Shown here: positions 16,866-23,894 of the stretch, in pieces
Position numbering within the stretch: the stretch's first letter is position 1
Layout: every line of letters starts with the position of its first letter
Source: Dehalococcoidia bacterium
GTDB taxonomy: Bacteria > Chloroflexota > Dehalococcoidia > Dehalococcoidales > JAUWZL01
Direction: 5' to 3'
NCBI GenBank assembly: GCA_030615305.1
Contig: JAUWZL010000001.1
Coordinates: 1-25,823, forward strand
DNA: 25,823 bases
Notes under the pieces: model-generated
Told to the model about the DNA's origin: nothing
The model's database searches: none
The model's input: the letters and a program-made list of their open reading frames with translations, nothing else
Program-made: the position numbers and the translations under genes

Positions 16866-17054
16866 TAAAAAAGCTAAGAAAGCTTAAAAGTCAGAACTAG
16901 GCAGAGGTTAATGCGCCCAGCTTAAAAGGCTAAACTGCAGAAAATAAAGGGGGGTGGGGGAAGAGGGAGAGAAAATATAGCATAAAACCTCTCTAGTTAG
17001 CTAATTATTGATTCTATGCCCTCTCAGGCATACCCCAGTCAATGCTTAAACCCC

Positions 17055-17435
17055 TTAGACAACTCTTCTAATGAATAGCCGTTTCCACCAAGGCAGTTTG
17101 GTAGTGGTTAAAAGCTTTACCTGGTTTTCCAGGTTCCTGATACGCTCTGTGGCGGCCCCAAGCTGAGCTGCTAAAGCCAGGTTCTTCTCCTGAAGCTCAC
17201 GGATGATGTCTATAGCCTGACCAAGGGATTGGTCAGGGGTCTGGCCACGGGTTTTGTCTATAGGTTTTGTCTGACGAAGCTCCGGGGGCAGTTCCAGGAT
17301 TCGGTACTCTTCACCAAAATGTCCGCTTACCAATTCGGCGTTAATTCTACCGGCTTTAATATACCGCCTGATTGTTCTGTTTGATACCCCCAGTGTCCTG
17401 GCTGCCTGAGAGATATTCATACCCTGGCCTGACAT
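17055..17435 (-). CDS. Helix-turn-helix protein with coiled coil and amphipathic tail
   Basis: The N-terminus MNISQAARTLGVSNRTIRRYIKAG is in essence a helix-turn-helix of the MerR/excisionase type. The middle (residues about 60-100) is a heptad-rich coiled coil (IIRELQEKNLALAAQL). The end is a tryptophan-rich basic segment, PWWKRLFIRR, that could lie on a membrane or bind a partner. The frame is open to a TTG at 17459. ATG 17435 (127 codons) fits the promoter layout best, and ATG 17420 is an alternative. A palindrome overlaps its promoter, so self-repression is likely. It is probably a DNA-binding regulator; its targets beyond itself are unknown. Confidence 0.75.
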   Translation of the reverse strand: MSGQGMNISQAARTLGVSNRTIRRYIKAGRINAELVSGHFGEEYRILELPPELRQTKPIDKTRGQTPDQSLGQAIDIIRELQEKNLALAAQLGAATERIRNLENQVKLLTTTKLPWWKRLFIRRVV

Positions 17436-17440
17436 ATGTG

Positions 17441-17475
17441 TTGACAAGTGTATTGTCAAAGGGCTTGATTGTCAA
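17441..17475 (-). promoter_or_regulatory. Promoter with overlapping palindromic operator of the HTH gene
   Basis: On the minus strand, -35 TTGACA (17470-17475) and -10 TACACT (17447-17452) are 17 bp apart. The perfect inverted repeat TTGACAA/TTGTCAA with a 5-bp spacer (17441-17459) covers the -10. A third half-site, TTGACAA on this strand (17469-17475), covers the -35. The gap from the -10 to ATG 17435 is 11 nt. Repressor binding here would block RNA polymerase. Confidence 0.7.
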
Positions 17476-17552
17476 GGGGTTAGCAATAGCAACCGATGAT
17501 TTGGGGCTGCAGTATAACACAGCCTAGCTGAGCCAATCCCCCTACATCAAGG

Positions 17553-18536
17553 CTAAGCCTTGATTACCGGAGCCAGGGGTAATAATAGGGTACGGCCCGG
17601 CTTACGCTGCAGGTAAGACCTGGTATAATTAACCGGGAAGGAATAAACAACCTGGGCCTTGGGGTGCTCAAGACAAAAGAGGAAGACACCCACTGTTTGC
17701 GGCTTGGTGCCAAAGGGGCCGATTATCATATTGAAGGAATCCCTAACCTCATGATAGACGGCCTCAAGCACATTCCTGACAGCATAAGGGTCATCAGCCG
17801 GTACGTCTCTTACCTCTACAGCTGGCTGTGACATCAGGTAGGAATTGTTTTTTCGGGCATATTCCAGGTAAGCCAAATTCCCGTTGCGTGGCGGATTTGT
17901 TACTAGGGCTATCGTCCTTGAGGGGTTAAAATGCTTCCATACTGTGAGCGAGCGCTCGGGCTCAAATCCCAAGAATAGGACGAGCAGGGTCTGCTTCTCA
18001 AATGAGATAGTGCCAAAGAAGTTTGGTACTGTGGTAATCTGCTCAACACCACGAGTAAGCTTGGTTGGTGAATATGTCTGTGTCGTGTGAATAATGCGCG
18101 GAATTCCCAGATTTTGTTCCGCGACCAGGAAATGGAGCAACTCCAGCAAGTAGATTTTGGTAAAGCCACTAATGTCAATGGTAATGAAAAGCTCATCGGG
18201 GTCTTTAGGTTTGCACCGGGGCCAGATAGTCTTTAACTGCGTAATGCCCTCAACCGGGTCGTCCCTCTGACATCGGATAACAAAGACACCCTCAGAAGTT
18301 CTTTTGCCCAGTTCAATTTGCAATTTGAATAGATTGGTGTCAACCTGCTTTTTGTAGAAAGGCTCCTCAATGACAAAAATAATGCTAAACCTGACCCGGA
18401 AGCCGACACCTATTTTCAATGCACTTGATAGACACCTGTCTTCAAAACTGGCACAACAGATAAAAAGGTCATCGGGGCCATATTCATTCAACCGGGTTAA
18501 ATGCTCAACCTCAACTGGCTCATCATGTGCCTTCAT
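17553..18536 (-). CDS. Unknown protein with two similar Rossmann/CARF-like halves
   Basis: I do not recognise this 327-residue protein as a named family. It has two halves with matching order of motifs. Half 1 has ASFEDR (29-34), a strand IIFVIEE (52-58), DDP (92-94), DISGFTK (121-127) and IIHTTQTY (148-155). Half 2 has GFEPER (190-195), IALVTN (209-214), DDP (248-250), GPFGTKP (273-279) and VVYSFPVNY (296-304). The D-x-S/T-G-x-T-K piece resembles the ligand loop of CARF and related nucleotide-sensing domains. No nuclease or membrane effector is fused. The ATG at 18536 lies behind a good promoter. It stands alone between the HTH gene and a mini zinc protein, without cas or cyclase genes nearby. 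Confidence 0.75.
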   Translation of the reverse strand: MKAHDEPVEVEHLTRLNEYGPDDLFICCASFEDRCLSSALKIGVGFRVRFSIIFVIEEPFYKKQVDTNLFKLQIELGKRTSEGVFVIRCQRDDPVEGITQLKTIWPRCKPKDPDELFITIDISGFTKIYLLELLHFLVAEQNLGIPRIIHTTQTYSPTKLTRGVEQITTVPNFFGTISFEKQTLLVLFLGFEPERSLTVWKHFNPSRTIALVTNPPRNGNLAYLEYARKNNSYLMSQPAVEVRDVPADDPYAVRNVLEAVYHEVRDSFNMIIGPFGTKPQTVGVFLFCLEHPKAQVVYSFPVNYTRSYLQRKPGRTLLLPLAPVIKA

Positions 18537-18592
18537 TGTTGTCAGTCCCTTTTTTAACCGGCCACGCTGGCCAGGAACATCCCTCGGTGTTC

Positions 18593-18621
18593 ACTATAAA
18601 CCGCCCGATAATTATTGTCAA
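18593..18621 (-). promoter_or_regulatory. Promoter of the duplicated CARF-like gene
   Basis: On the minus strand, TTGACA (18616-18621) and TATAGT (18593-18598) are exactly 17 bp apart. Transcription would start near 18586, leaving a leader of about 50 nt before ATG 18536, with GGGA upstream of the start. Confidence 0.75.
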
Positions 18622-18652
18622 TTTTTCTAATCACCGACCGGGTACCGTCAAC

Positions 18653-18698
18653 AGTAAAGAGGCCGGTATTCTTAAGGAATTATCCCGGCCTCTTTACT
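18653..18698 (-). terminator. Long hairpin terminator after the DUF5679 gene
   Basis: AGTAAAGAGGCCGG (18653-18666) and CCGGCCTCTTTACT (18685-18698) are perfect 14-bp arms. The 18-base loop itself contains a partial stem (ATTC with GAAT). It lies 23 bases after the stop of the minus-strand DUF5679 gene. The 3' side is U-rich but not a pure U run, so termination is likely, not certain. Confidence 0.7.
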
Positions 18699-18721
18699 CA
18701 CCGATAGTTCAATTATCAGCC

Positions 18722-18862
18722 CTAACTCTTGCCTATCCTGAACATTTTTGTGCCGCAAGCAGGGCAGACTCCCTGTGTTGCCGGCCTGCCATTCTTCATG
18801 GTTATGGCTCTGGCATCCTTTATTTCTCTCATAGTACGGCATTTCACGCAATAACCTTGCAT
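18722..18862 (-). CDS. 46-residue zinc-binding protein (DUF5679-like)
   Basis: The open frame gives a 46-residue protein with two CxxC knuckles, CVKC (5-8) and CPAC (33-36), separated by MKNGRPATQG, and ending in MFRIGKS. This matches the DUF5679 pattern, recalled from memory. The ATG at 18862 has GGGAGGT six bases upstream, and the gene is framed by a good promoter and a strong terminator, which supports that it is real in spite of its size. The function is unknown. A compact zinc ribbon of this kind could bind RNA, DNA or a protein partner. Confidence 0.88.
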   Translation of the reverse strand: MQGYCVKCRTMREIKDARAITMKNGRPATQGVCPACGTKMFRIGKS

Positions 18863-18887
18863 CAACTTACCTCCCTTTTTACTAGAA

Positions 18888-18917
18888 AGGATAAACTATT
18901 CCTTAGCCCAGTGTCAA
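18888..18917 (-). promoter_or_regulatory. Promoter of the DUF5679 gene
   Basis: On the minus strand, TTGACA (18912-18917) and TATCCT (18888-18893) are 18 bp apart. The leader would be about 20 nt and contains the GGGAGGT ribosome-binding site. Confidence 0.6.
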
Positions 18918-18954
18918 TAGTCCATAGGTGAGGTTATAATAACTAGCCACACTA

Positions 18955-18963
18955 TGGTAATAT
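18955..18963 (+). promoter_or_regulatory. Extended -10 promoter, near-leaderless layout
   Basis: TGGTAATAT ends 9 nt before the ATG at 18973, and the gap ATTGATTAG holds no Shine-Dalgarno. Another TATAAT occurs at 18935-18940, so the start of transcription is not certain. Confidence 0.6.
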
Positions 18964-18972
18964 ATTGATTAG

Positions 18973-19380
18973 ATGGCGATGTATTACTTTGCCTATGGCA
19001 GCAGTCTAAACCGTAAGCAGATGGCAGAACGGTGCCCTGAATGCCAGCCCGGGTTTACCGCCAGCCTGCCCAACTACAAGCTGATATTCACTGGCTGGTT
19101 AAGACAGTGGCGAGGCGGGATTGCCAGCATCAAGCCGTCCCGAGGGGATAAAGTTCTGGGGGCTATCTATGAAGTCTCAGACAGAGACCTAGTGCGCCTG
19201 GATAAACATAAAGGCTATCCCGATGTGTATAACAGGCTGAAAGTTACCGTATACCGGGACACTGGTGAGCCTGTAGAAGCCATAACCTATATCAAAGCCA
19301 GGCAACCAGAAGAAACAAAACCCTCCCCAGAATACCTGGCTTTGATTCAGCAAGGCTATAGAGACTGGGGGCTTGTCTAG
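18973..19380 (+). CDS. Gamma-glutamylcyclotransferase-family protein
   Basis: The 135 residues start MYYFAYGSSLNRKQM, the YGS(N/S) nucleotide of the gamma-glutamylcyclotransferase-like fold, followed by GAIYEVSDRDLVRLDKHKGYP and YNRLKVTV, the usual second half. Members release 5-oxoproline from gamma-glutamyl peptides, or act on AIG2-like substrates. The family's catalytic acid lies in the KHKGYP/EG region in many members, but here that place has H and K, so activity is uncertain. The start at 18973 sits 9 nt after an extended -10. No enzyme of glutathione metabolism is nearby. It precedes the L25 gene by about 150 bases. Confidence 0.85.
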   Translation: MAMYYFAYGSSLNRKQMAERCPECQPGFTASLPNYKLIFTGWLRQWRGGIASIKPSRGDKVLGAIYEVSDRDLVRLDKHKGYPDVYNRLKVTVYRDTGEPVEAITYIKARQPEETKPSPEYLALIQQGYRDWGLV

Positions 19381-19528
19381 AGGTTCCTGGCAGCCTTTAG
19401 GTTTTGGACAAAAGTCTGGTCAAATGAGGCTTCTTGTCAATGGGTCTAGGCCGGTGAATTTGCCAAACCAATTAAGCCATTGATTTCTGAAGCCGTATCT
19501 GCTTAAATAACTCAGGAAAGGAGTTAAA

Positions 19529-20209
19529 GTGGCCGATCTAACTTTAAAGGCAGCCAAAAGGGATATTCTGGGCAAGAAGACCAGATTTCTACGCCGGCGG
19601 AGTATCACCCCGACTCACCTCTTCGGGCATGGTATCGAATCACTAGCACTGCAGTGTGACACTGCTGAGCTTCAGCGTCTTATTACCCAGGGGGGAACTA
19701 CCAGGCTTATTGATCTTAAGATTGAGGCAGAAAAGCGACCCAGGAGTGTATTCATTCGGGAAATCCAGAGAGATGCGCTTAACGGGCAGCTACTCCATGT
19801 TGACTTCTACCAGATAAAGAAGACGGAGAAGATAACGGCTGATATTCCTATAGTCTTAATGGGAGAAGCTCCGGCAACCAGGTCGAAGGAAAATATAATG
19901 TATCAGGAGCTAACTCAACTGGGGGTTGAGTGCCTGCCGGAAAATCTGCCACCCCAAATAGAGATTGACCTGAGCCCACTGGAAGAGGTGGACCAGGCAA
20001 TCTATGTTAGAGATATAATCCTTGACCCGGATATAGCTGTTACCACTGACACCGACCAATTGATAGTCAAAGTTAGCCGGGTCAAGCTGGCATTGGAGAA
20101 AGAGGAAGTAGTAGAAGTAGCAGAGGCAGAGGCGGTGGAAGCTGAAGCCAAGGCCGAAGTAGCAACAGAAGCTGAAACACCCGCTAAAGAGGAGACAAAA
20201 GGGGAGTAG
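19529..20209 (+). CDS. rplY: 50S ribosomal protein L25/general stress protein Ctc-like
   Basis: L25 binds 5S rRNA in the large subunit. The 226-residue length is typical of the long (Ctc-like) form. IQRDALNGQLLHVDFYQI at about residues 87-104 and DIPIVLMGEAPA with GVECLPENLPPQIEIDLSPL are diagnostic of the RNA-binding and C-terminal beta domains. The N-terminal segment usually reads RxxGKxxxxLRxxGxIPA, but here it is KRDILGKKTRFLRRRSITP, so it is diverged. The last 30 residues are an acidic Ala/Glu tail. The start is a GTG at 19529 after AGGAAAGGAG. Confidence 0.93.
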   Translation: MADLTLKAAKRDILGKKTRFLRRRSITPTHLFGHGIESLALQCDTAELQRLITQGGTTRLIDLKIEAEKRPRSVFIREIQRDALNGQLLHVDFYQIKKTEKITADIPIVLMGEAPATRSKENIMYQELTQLGVECLPENLPPQIEIDLSPLEEVDQAIYVRDIILDPDIAVTTDTDQLIVKVSRVKLALEKEEVVEVAEAEAVEAEAKAEVATEAETPAKEETKGE

Positions 20210-20247
20210 CCCTCAGTTATTTAAAGTTATTGGGCTTGGGGCTACTC
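20204..20247 (+). terminator. Weak candidate terminator after L25
   Basis: GAGTAGCCC (20204-20212) pairs with GGGCTACTC (20239-20247). The left arm includes the stop codon of L25 and the loop is 26 bases. There is no U run, so the assignment is weak. Confidence 0.35.
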
Positions 20248-20279
20248 AGGATAGCAATTTTGAAGTCATCCAAAGGTCC

Positions 20280-20288
20280 TGCTATAAT
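20280..20288 (+). promoter_or_regulatory. Extended -10 promoter, leaderless layout
   Basis: TGCTATAAT ends 6 nt before the ATG at 20295. The gap TTAGCG has no Shine-Dalgarno. The expected transcription start coincides with the start codon. Confidence 0.7.
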
Positions 20289-20294
20289 TTAGCG

Positions 20295-21140
20295 ATGATT
20301 ATTGACTTTCACGTTCACGTGTTTCCGCCACAGATAAAGAAAAACCGCAGCCAGTATATTGATAGTGACCCGTGTTTTGCCATTCTCTACTCCAACAAGG
20401 ATGCCAGGCTGGCGACGGCAGATGAGCTAATTGCCAGTATGGACAGGGCCGGAGTGGATGTTTCCGTCATCTTAAATACCGGCTGGACTACCCATGAGCT
20501 TTGTGTAGAAACCAACGACTATATTTTAGAGTCAATTGCCCGTTACCCTAAACGATTGATCGGCTTTTGTAGCGTCCAGCCACAGTCATTTGAAGCGGCC
20601 CTAGATGAGATTGAACGCTGTGCCCAAGGGGGAATACGTGGAGTTGGCGAAATGAGACCGGATATGCAGCTATTCGACCTTATGGATGAAGAAGTAATAA
20701 AGCCGTTTATTGATATGATGAGAAAGCATAAACTGATTATGCTAAGCCACGCCTCTGAGCCGGTGGGCCATATCTATCCGGGCAAGGGAGCAATTACCCC
20801 AGAAATGCTCTATCCGTTTATTACCAGTTATCCAGATTTAACTATAGTCTGTGCCCACTGGGGCGGCGGCCTGCCATTTTATGCCTTAATGCCCGAGGTA
20901 AAACGGGCTATGAAAAATGTCTATTTTGACACTGCCGCCTCGCCGCTTCTCTACAGTCCTCAGGTTTATGAGCAGGTTATCCAGCTAGTCGGTAGTGATA
21001 GGATTCTCTTCGGCAGCGATTACCCTCTGCTAGAACAGGGGCGGTCGCTCAGGGAAGTTGCCCTGCTTGACCTGCCTGAGGAGACAAAAAACCAAATCCT
21101 AGGCAGTAACGCCCAGAAGCTACTGGGCATCAAGGAGTGA
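20295..21140 (+). CDS. Amidohydrolase family protein (TIM-barrel, ACMSD/metal-dependent hydrolase-like)
   Basis: The 281 residues show the metal-dependent amidohydrolase barrel: DFHVHVF (H6, H8) at the start, LSHASEP and VCAHWGGG in the middle, each with a metal or substrate histidine, and LFGSDYP near the end with the catalytic aspartate. Members hydrolyse or decarboxylate small substrates, often aromatic acids. The actual substrate is not readable here. The start at 20295 follows an extended -10, with no Shine-Dalgarno. It is followed 14 bases later by thpR, so the two may share a transcript. Confidence 0.9.
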   Translation: MIIDFHVHVFPPQIKKNRSQYIDSDPCFAILYSNKDARLATADELIASMDRAGVDVSVILNTGWTTHELCVETNDYILESIARYPKRLIGFCSVQPQSFEAALDEIERCAQGGIRGVGEMRPDMQLFDLMDEEVIKPFIDMMRKHKLIMLSHASEPVGHIYPGKGAITPEMLYPFITSYPDLTIVCAHWGGGLPFYALMPEVKRAMKNVYFDTAASPLLYSPQVYEQVIQLVGSDRILFGSDYPLLEQGRSLREVALLDLPEETKNQILGSNAQKLLGIKE

Positions 21141-21154
21141 AAGAGAACTAAGCT

Positions 21155-21748
21155 ATGGAAAAAGTTCGCTCTTTTATTGCTATTGAGCTGCCTAGTAGGT
21201 TAAAGCTTGAGCTTAGTAAGCTCCAGGCAAGACTGAAAGCGGATAACCAGCCCCGGATAAAGTGGGTTGCCCCAGATGGTATGCACCTGACACTGAAGTT
21301 TCTGGGAAGTGTGGCCCAAGACAGTATTGAAGCAATAACACGGGCAATGATTGAAGCCACCCAGGGAATTTCCCCCTTTCACCTGGATGTCCAGCAGTTA
21401 GGCGCTTTCCCCAATCCGAAACGGGTTCAGGTAGTCTGGATAGGGCTCGGCGGGGAAATAGACAAGCTGGGCCAGCTTCACCAGCTCCTTGAGATCAGCC
21501 TGGCTCATCTGGGCTTTGCTCCGGAATCACGGCCCTTTAAACCCCATCTGACCCTGGCTCGTCTGAGCAACGAGGCATCAGCTGAGGAGCGCCAGCGCTT
21601 CGGTGAGCTTATAACCGGTACCAAGTTTGAGCTAAACTATAGTATCAAAGTGGACGCCTTAAGCCTAATAAGAAGCCAGCTAACCAGCACCGGCGCCATC
21701 TACAGTCGTATAAGTTCAGCCGGGTTGAGCAAAGAAACCCTGTCCTAA
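21155..21748 (+). CDS. thpR: RNA 2',3'-cyclic phosphodiesterase ThpR
   Basis: ThpR opens 2',3'-cyclic phosphates on RNA ends and belongs to the 2H phosphoesterase fold. The 197 residues start SFIAIELP and carry both HxT motifs, H44-L-T46 in HLTLKFLG and H131-L-T133 in PHLTLAR. Length and ending (SLIRSQLTSTGAIYS) are typical of the family. It is 14 bases downstream of the amidohydrolase gene. Older names call it 2'-5' RNA ligase. Confidence 0.94.
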   Translation: MEKVRSFIAIELPSRLKLELSKLQARLKADNQPRIKWVAPDGMHLTLKFLGSVAQDSIEAITRAMIEATQGISPFHLDVQQLGAFPNPKRVQVVWIGLGGEIDKLGQLHQLLEISLAHLGFAPESRPFKPHLTLARLSNEASAEERQRFGELITGTKFELNYSIKVDALSLIRSQLTSTGAIYSRISSAGLSKETLS

Positions 21749-21832
21749 GAAGGTAGCCAAGAACGGGTGCCTCGGAGTGGCAAAGCCCTTTTTCGGTATC
21801 TTCTACTTAATGCCCAAGCCCGGAACAAGCTA

Positions 21833-21862
21833 TTGCCAAGATTCCAGTAGTTAGTGTATACT
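21833..21862 (+). promoter_or_regulatory. Candidate promoter upstream of the zinc-ribbon gene
   Basis: TTGCCA (21833-21838) and TATACT (21857-21862) are 18 bp apart, with TG just before the -10. The leader to GTG 21898 holds GGGAGG at a good distance. Confidence 0.5.
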
Positions 21863-21897
21863 GCTAAGACATTAATTCCGGCTGGGAGGTGGATCTA

Positions 21898-22113
21898 GTG
21901 GAACAATTTAACTTTCCTAAATGTCGTAAGTGTGACAGTGGAGACCTGGTACCCCTATCTGATTTCGGCAGCCAGGGAGCGGCTATCCATTACAAGGCAT
22001 GGGTATGCACCAATCCTGGTTGTGGCTTCAACCTGAAAATCAGGAACGGTGATGTCTATATCAACGAACCTATTATGAGCGGCACAGGTGTTCGCTCCCG
22101 ACAAAGTACGTAG
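21898..22113 (+). CDS. Small zinc-ribbon protein, unknown
   Basis: The frame begins at GTG 21889, but GTG 21898 has GGGAGG eight bases upstream and is preferred (71 residues). It has two cysteine pairs, C9/C12 and C37/C42, which suit a zinc ribbon, with KAWVCTNPGCGFNLKIRNGDVY between and after the second pair. The C-terminal 15 residues are polar and probably flexible. No family is recognised. It lies just before the ComF-like gene on the same strand and may be read with it. Confidence 0.75.
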   Translation: MEQFNFPKCRKCDSGDLVPLSDFGSQGAAIHYKAWVCTNPGCGFNLKIRNGDVYINEPIMSGTGVRSRQST

Positions 22114-22147
22114 TATTAGGTCTGAAGCTCACATCTAGGAGGTGGAG

Positions 22148-22849
22148 GTGCTACCTCAATTAGCCAGACTCAAGAGGACAGCACTTAACCTTTTATTTCC
22201 GCTCTGGTGCCTGGGCTGTGGCCAAGAAGGCGACCTTATCTGCCCTTCCTGCCGTGGCAGACTACCTAGAATTATGCCTCCAATCTGCCCCCGGTGCGGC
22301 ATATCTCAGTCCAGTGGCGTACTCTGCCCCACCTGTTCAAGCCAGCGGCATGAGATAGATGGCATTCGCTCACCGTTTCGCTTTGAGGCGGTAATACGTC
22401 AGGCTATCCACGAGCTAAAATATAAAAACCTAAGAGCCATAGCTGAGCCTCTGGCTGAGTTGCTAAGCGACCACCTTACTGCCAACCCTATTCCCGGAGA
22501 GGTGCTGGTGCCAGTGCCACTTCACCGGAAGAGAGTAAAAGAGCGCGGTTACAACCAGTCCGAGCTGCTGTCCCAAGAGCTGGGCAAACTGGTTAGTCTT
22601 CCAGTAGTAGCCGACTGCCTTATCCGAAAGCGGCATACTCCGCCTCAAACCAGAACAGCTACCGCAGATGAAAGGCGAAGCAACGTAGCCGCCGCCTTTA
22701 TCTGCCGTGACCCAAGACTCCAGAATAAGAAAGTACTGCTTATAGACGATGTGGCTACTTCCGGAGCTACCCTTGATGCCTGTGCCGCCGCCCTGAAAGC
22801 ATCCCGGGCTAGCTCAGTGTGGGGGCTAACACTAGCCAGAGAAGTCTGA
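22148..22849 (+). CDS. comF: ComF-family phosphoribosyltransferase-like protein
   Basis: The 233 residues combine an N-terminal zinc-finger part (CLGCGQ, then CPSCRG, CPRCG, CPTC) with a C-terminal type I phosphoribosyltransferase fold. PVPLHRKRVKERGYNQSE and the PRPP loop VLLIDDVATSGAT (about residues 197-209) are present. In other bacteria ComF helps DNA uptake and natural transformation. No other competence genes are visible here, so the role is uncertain. GTG 22148 has AGGAGG five bases upstream and is preferred to the GTG at 22142. Confidence 0.9.
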   Translation: MLPQLARLKRTALNLLFPLWCLGCGQEGDLICPSCRGRLPRIMPPICPRCGISQSSGVLCPTCSSQRHEIDGIRSPFRFEAVIRQAIHELKYKNLRAIAEPLAELLSDHLTANPIPGEVLVPVPLHRKRVKERGYNQSELLSQELGKLVSLPVVADCLIRKRHTPPQTRTATADERRSNVAAAFICRDPRLQNKKVLLIDDVATSGATLDACAAALKASRASSVWGLTLAREV

Positions 22850-22880
22850 ATAAAGTACAATCTTTAGTATTGGCTTCTTG

Positions 22881-22889
22881 TGGTATAAT
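22881..22889 (+). promoter_or_regulatory. Extended -10 promoter of the three-gene membrane operon
   Basis: TGGTATAAT. Here, unlike the leaderless cases, the ATG is 37 bases further on, and a GGAGG-rich leader follows. Confidence 0.65.
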
Positions 22890-22926
22890 CAGTTCTCGGA
22901 GAATTAGGAGGACAGGAGTCTAACTT

Positions 22927-23439
22927 ATGGCAGCCAGGCCAAGAAATCTATTCTTATATCTAGCTCTAGCCTGCTTTTTAGGCCTTGTGGTCATATTCGT
23001 TGTTGATGGCTATATGGGGGTCTATGACACTATCTATATAACTGCCGGAGGGCAGGAGCAGAAGATAGAGGCTGACTTCCGGTCACAAGAATACAATGTC
23101 TGGTCAATGGGAGCAATCTATGGCGAAACGGTATCCTTCCGCTATGAAGTTGACAACCGCCGCTTTTCAACCTATTCGGCTGATGTTGAGGTATCAGTGT
23201 GGTCAAGACAGCAAAAGGTGCTGGATTTACTATCTGAGCAGATGCAAATAGCTTCTTTTGACAAAGGACAGCTAGAATGGGTGGTGGATACCTCGGAGCT
23301 GGAGCCTGTTCCCCCAGAGGAGTTTGTAGAATATACTGTAATCATAAAGAGGGGTGAGCTAGAACGGAGGATAATCCTGTTTTTAGACCCGTTTTTAAAC
23401 CGTTCTTCTTCTCCTAAAATTGCGGTTCCGGCCAAGTAA
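22927..23439 (+). CDS. Membrane-anchored unknown protein
   Basis: The 170-residue product has one N-terminal hydrophobic segment (about residues 8-27), most likely a membrane anchor, followed by a soluble beta-rich region with many charged residues, probably outside the cell. No known family is seen. It is preceded by an extended -10 promoter and an AGGAGGACAGGAG leader, and is followed 14 bases later by a 58-residue membrane protein and then a third one. The three look like a small operon, but the function cannot be inferred from the sequence. Confidence 0.75.
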   Translation: MAARPRNLFLYLALACFLGLVVIFVVDGYMGVYDTIYITAGGQEQKIEADFRSQEYNVWSMGAIYGETVSFRYEVDNRRFSTYSADVEVSVWSRQQKVLDLLSEQMQIASFDKGQLEWVVDTSELEPVPPEEFVEYTVIIKRGELERRIILFLDPFLNRSSSPKIAVPAK

Positions 23440-23453
23440 TTGAGGAGTAGCTT

Positions 23454-23630
23454 ATGAGACTAGTATATGTATTATATGGCTTTGGTATTCTGTTCAGCCT
23501 GGCTGGCATCGGCTATCTGGCGGCGGAATATGTCAGATACTTATCTGAAGCCGGCAAACTGGTGGCACTGCTGCTGACGGTAGCCATGTTTGCCTCCCTG
23601 GGCAAATTCTTTGAGGACAAGAGGTGGTAA
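23454..23630 (+). CDS. 58-residue two-helix membrane protein, unknown
   Basis: An ATG at 23454, with GAGGAG about five bases upstream, opens a 58-residue frame ending at TAA 23628-23630. Residues 2-23 and 33-52 are two hydrophobic helices, with a charged loop and the charged tail FFEDKRW. It lies between two genes of the same strand, with gaps of 14 and 3 bases, as expected in an operon. No family is recognised. Confidence 0.78.
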   Translation: MRLVYVLYGFGILFSLAGIGYLAAEYVRYLSEAGKLVALLLTVAMFASLGKFFEDKRW

Positions 23631-23633
23631 CAG

Positions 23634-23894
23634 ATGGAAGCAGTAGCGGTACTAGCTTCGCTGGCATTCATTGGCTGGCTTATATACCGGGCGGCAAGGG
23701 GCAAACCGATAAAGGCCCATATGGTCAGCTATGGCGTTGCCATTGTGGCCGGCATTTTTACCTTTGTCTTCTTTCTAAACATGGATATACCACAACTGTT
23801 TAAGATAGCAGCCAGCATTGTTTTTGGCATCGCCCTGATATTTCTAGCGGCCTATATTCAGCGCCGCCGCCAACCAGGTAAGCCTGGCTCATAG
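23634..23894 (+). CDS. Small membrane protein with three helices, unknown
   Basis: The 86-residue product has hydrophobic segments at roughly residues 2-20, 30-47 and 54-74, and ends in a basic tail RRRQPGKPGS. The ATG is 3 bases after the previous stop, so it is likely translated in coupling with it. It is the last gene of the three-gene operon beginning at 22927. The family is not recognised. Confidence 0.75.
   Translation: MEAVAVLASLAFIGWLIYRAARGKPIKAHMVSYGVAIVAGIFTFVFFLNMDIPQLFKIAASIVFGIALIFLAAYIQRRRQPGKPGS

Noticed and set aside
16949..16967. G-rich run as a possible G-quadruplex
   Set aside because: The runs GGGGGG, GGGGG and GGG give only three separate tracts of three or more G, so a stable four-tract quadruplex is not supported.
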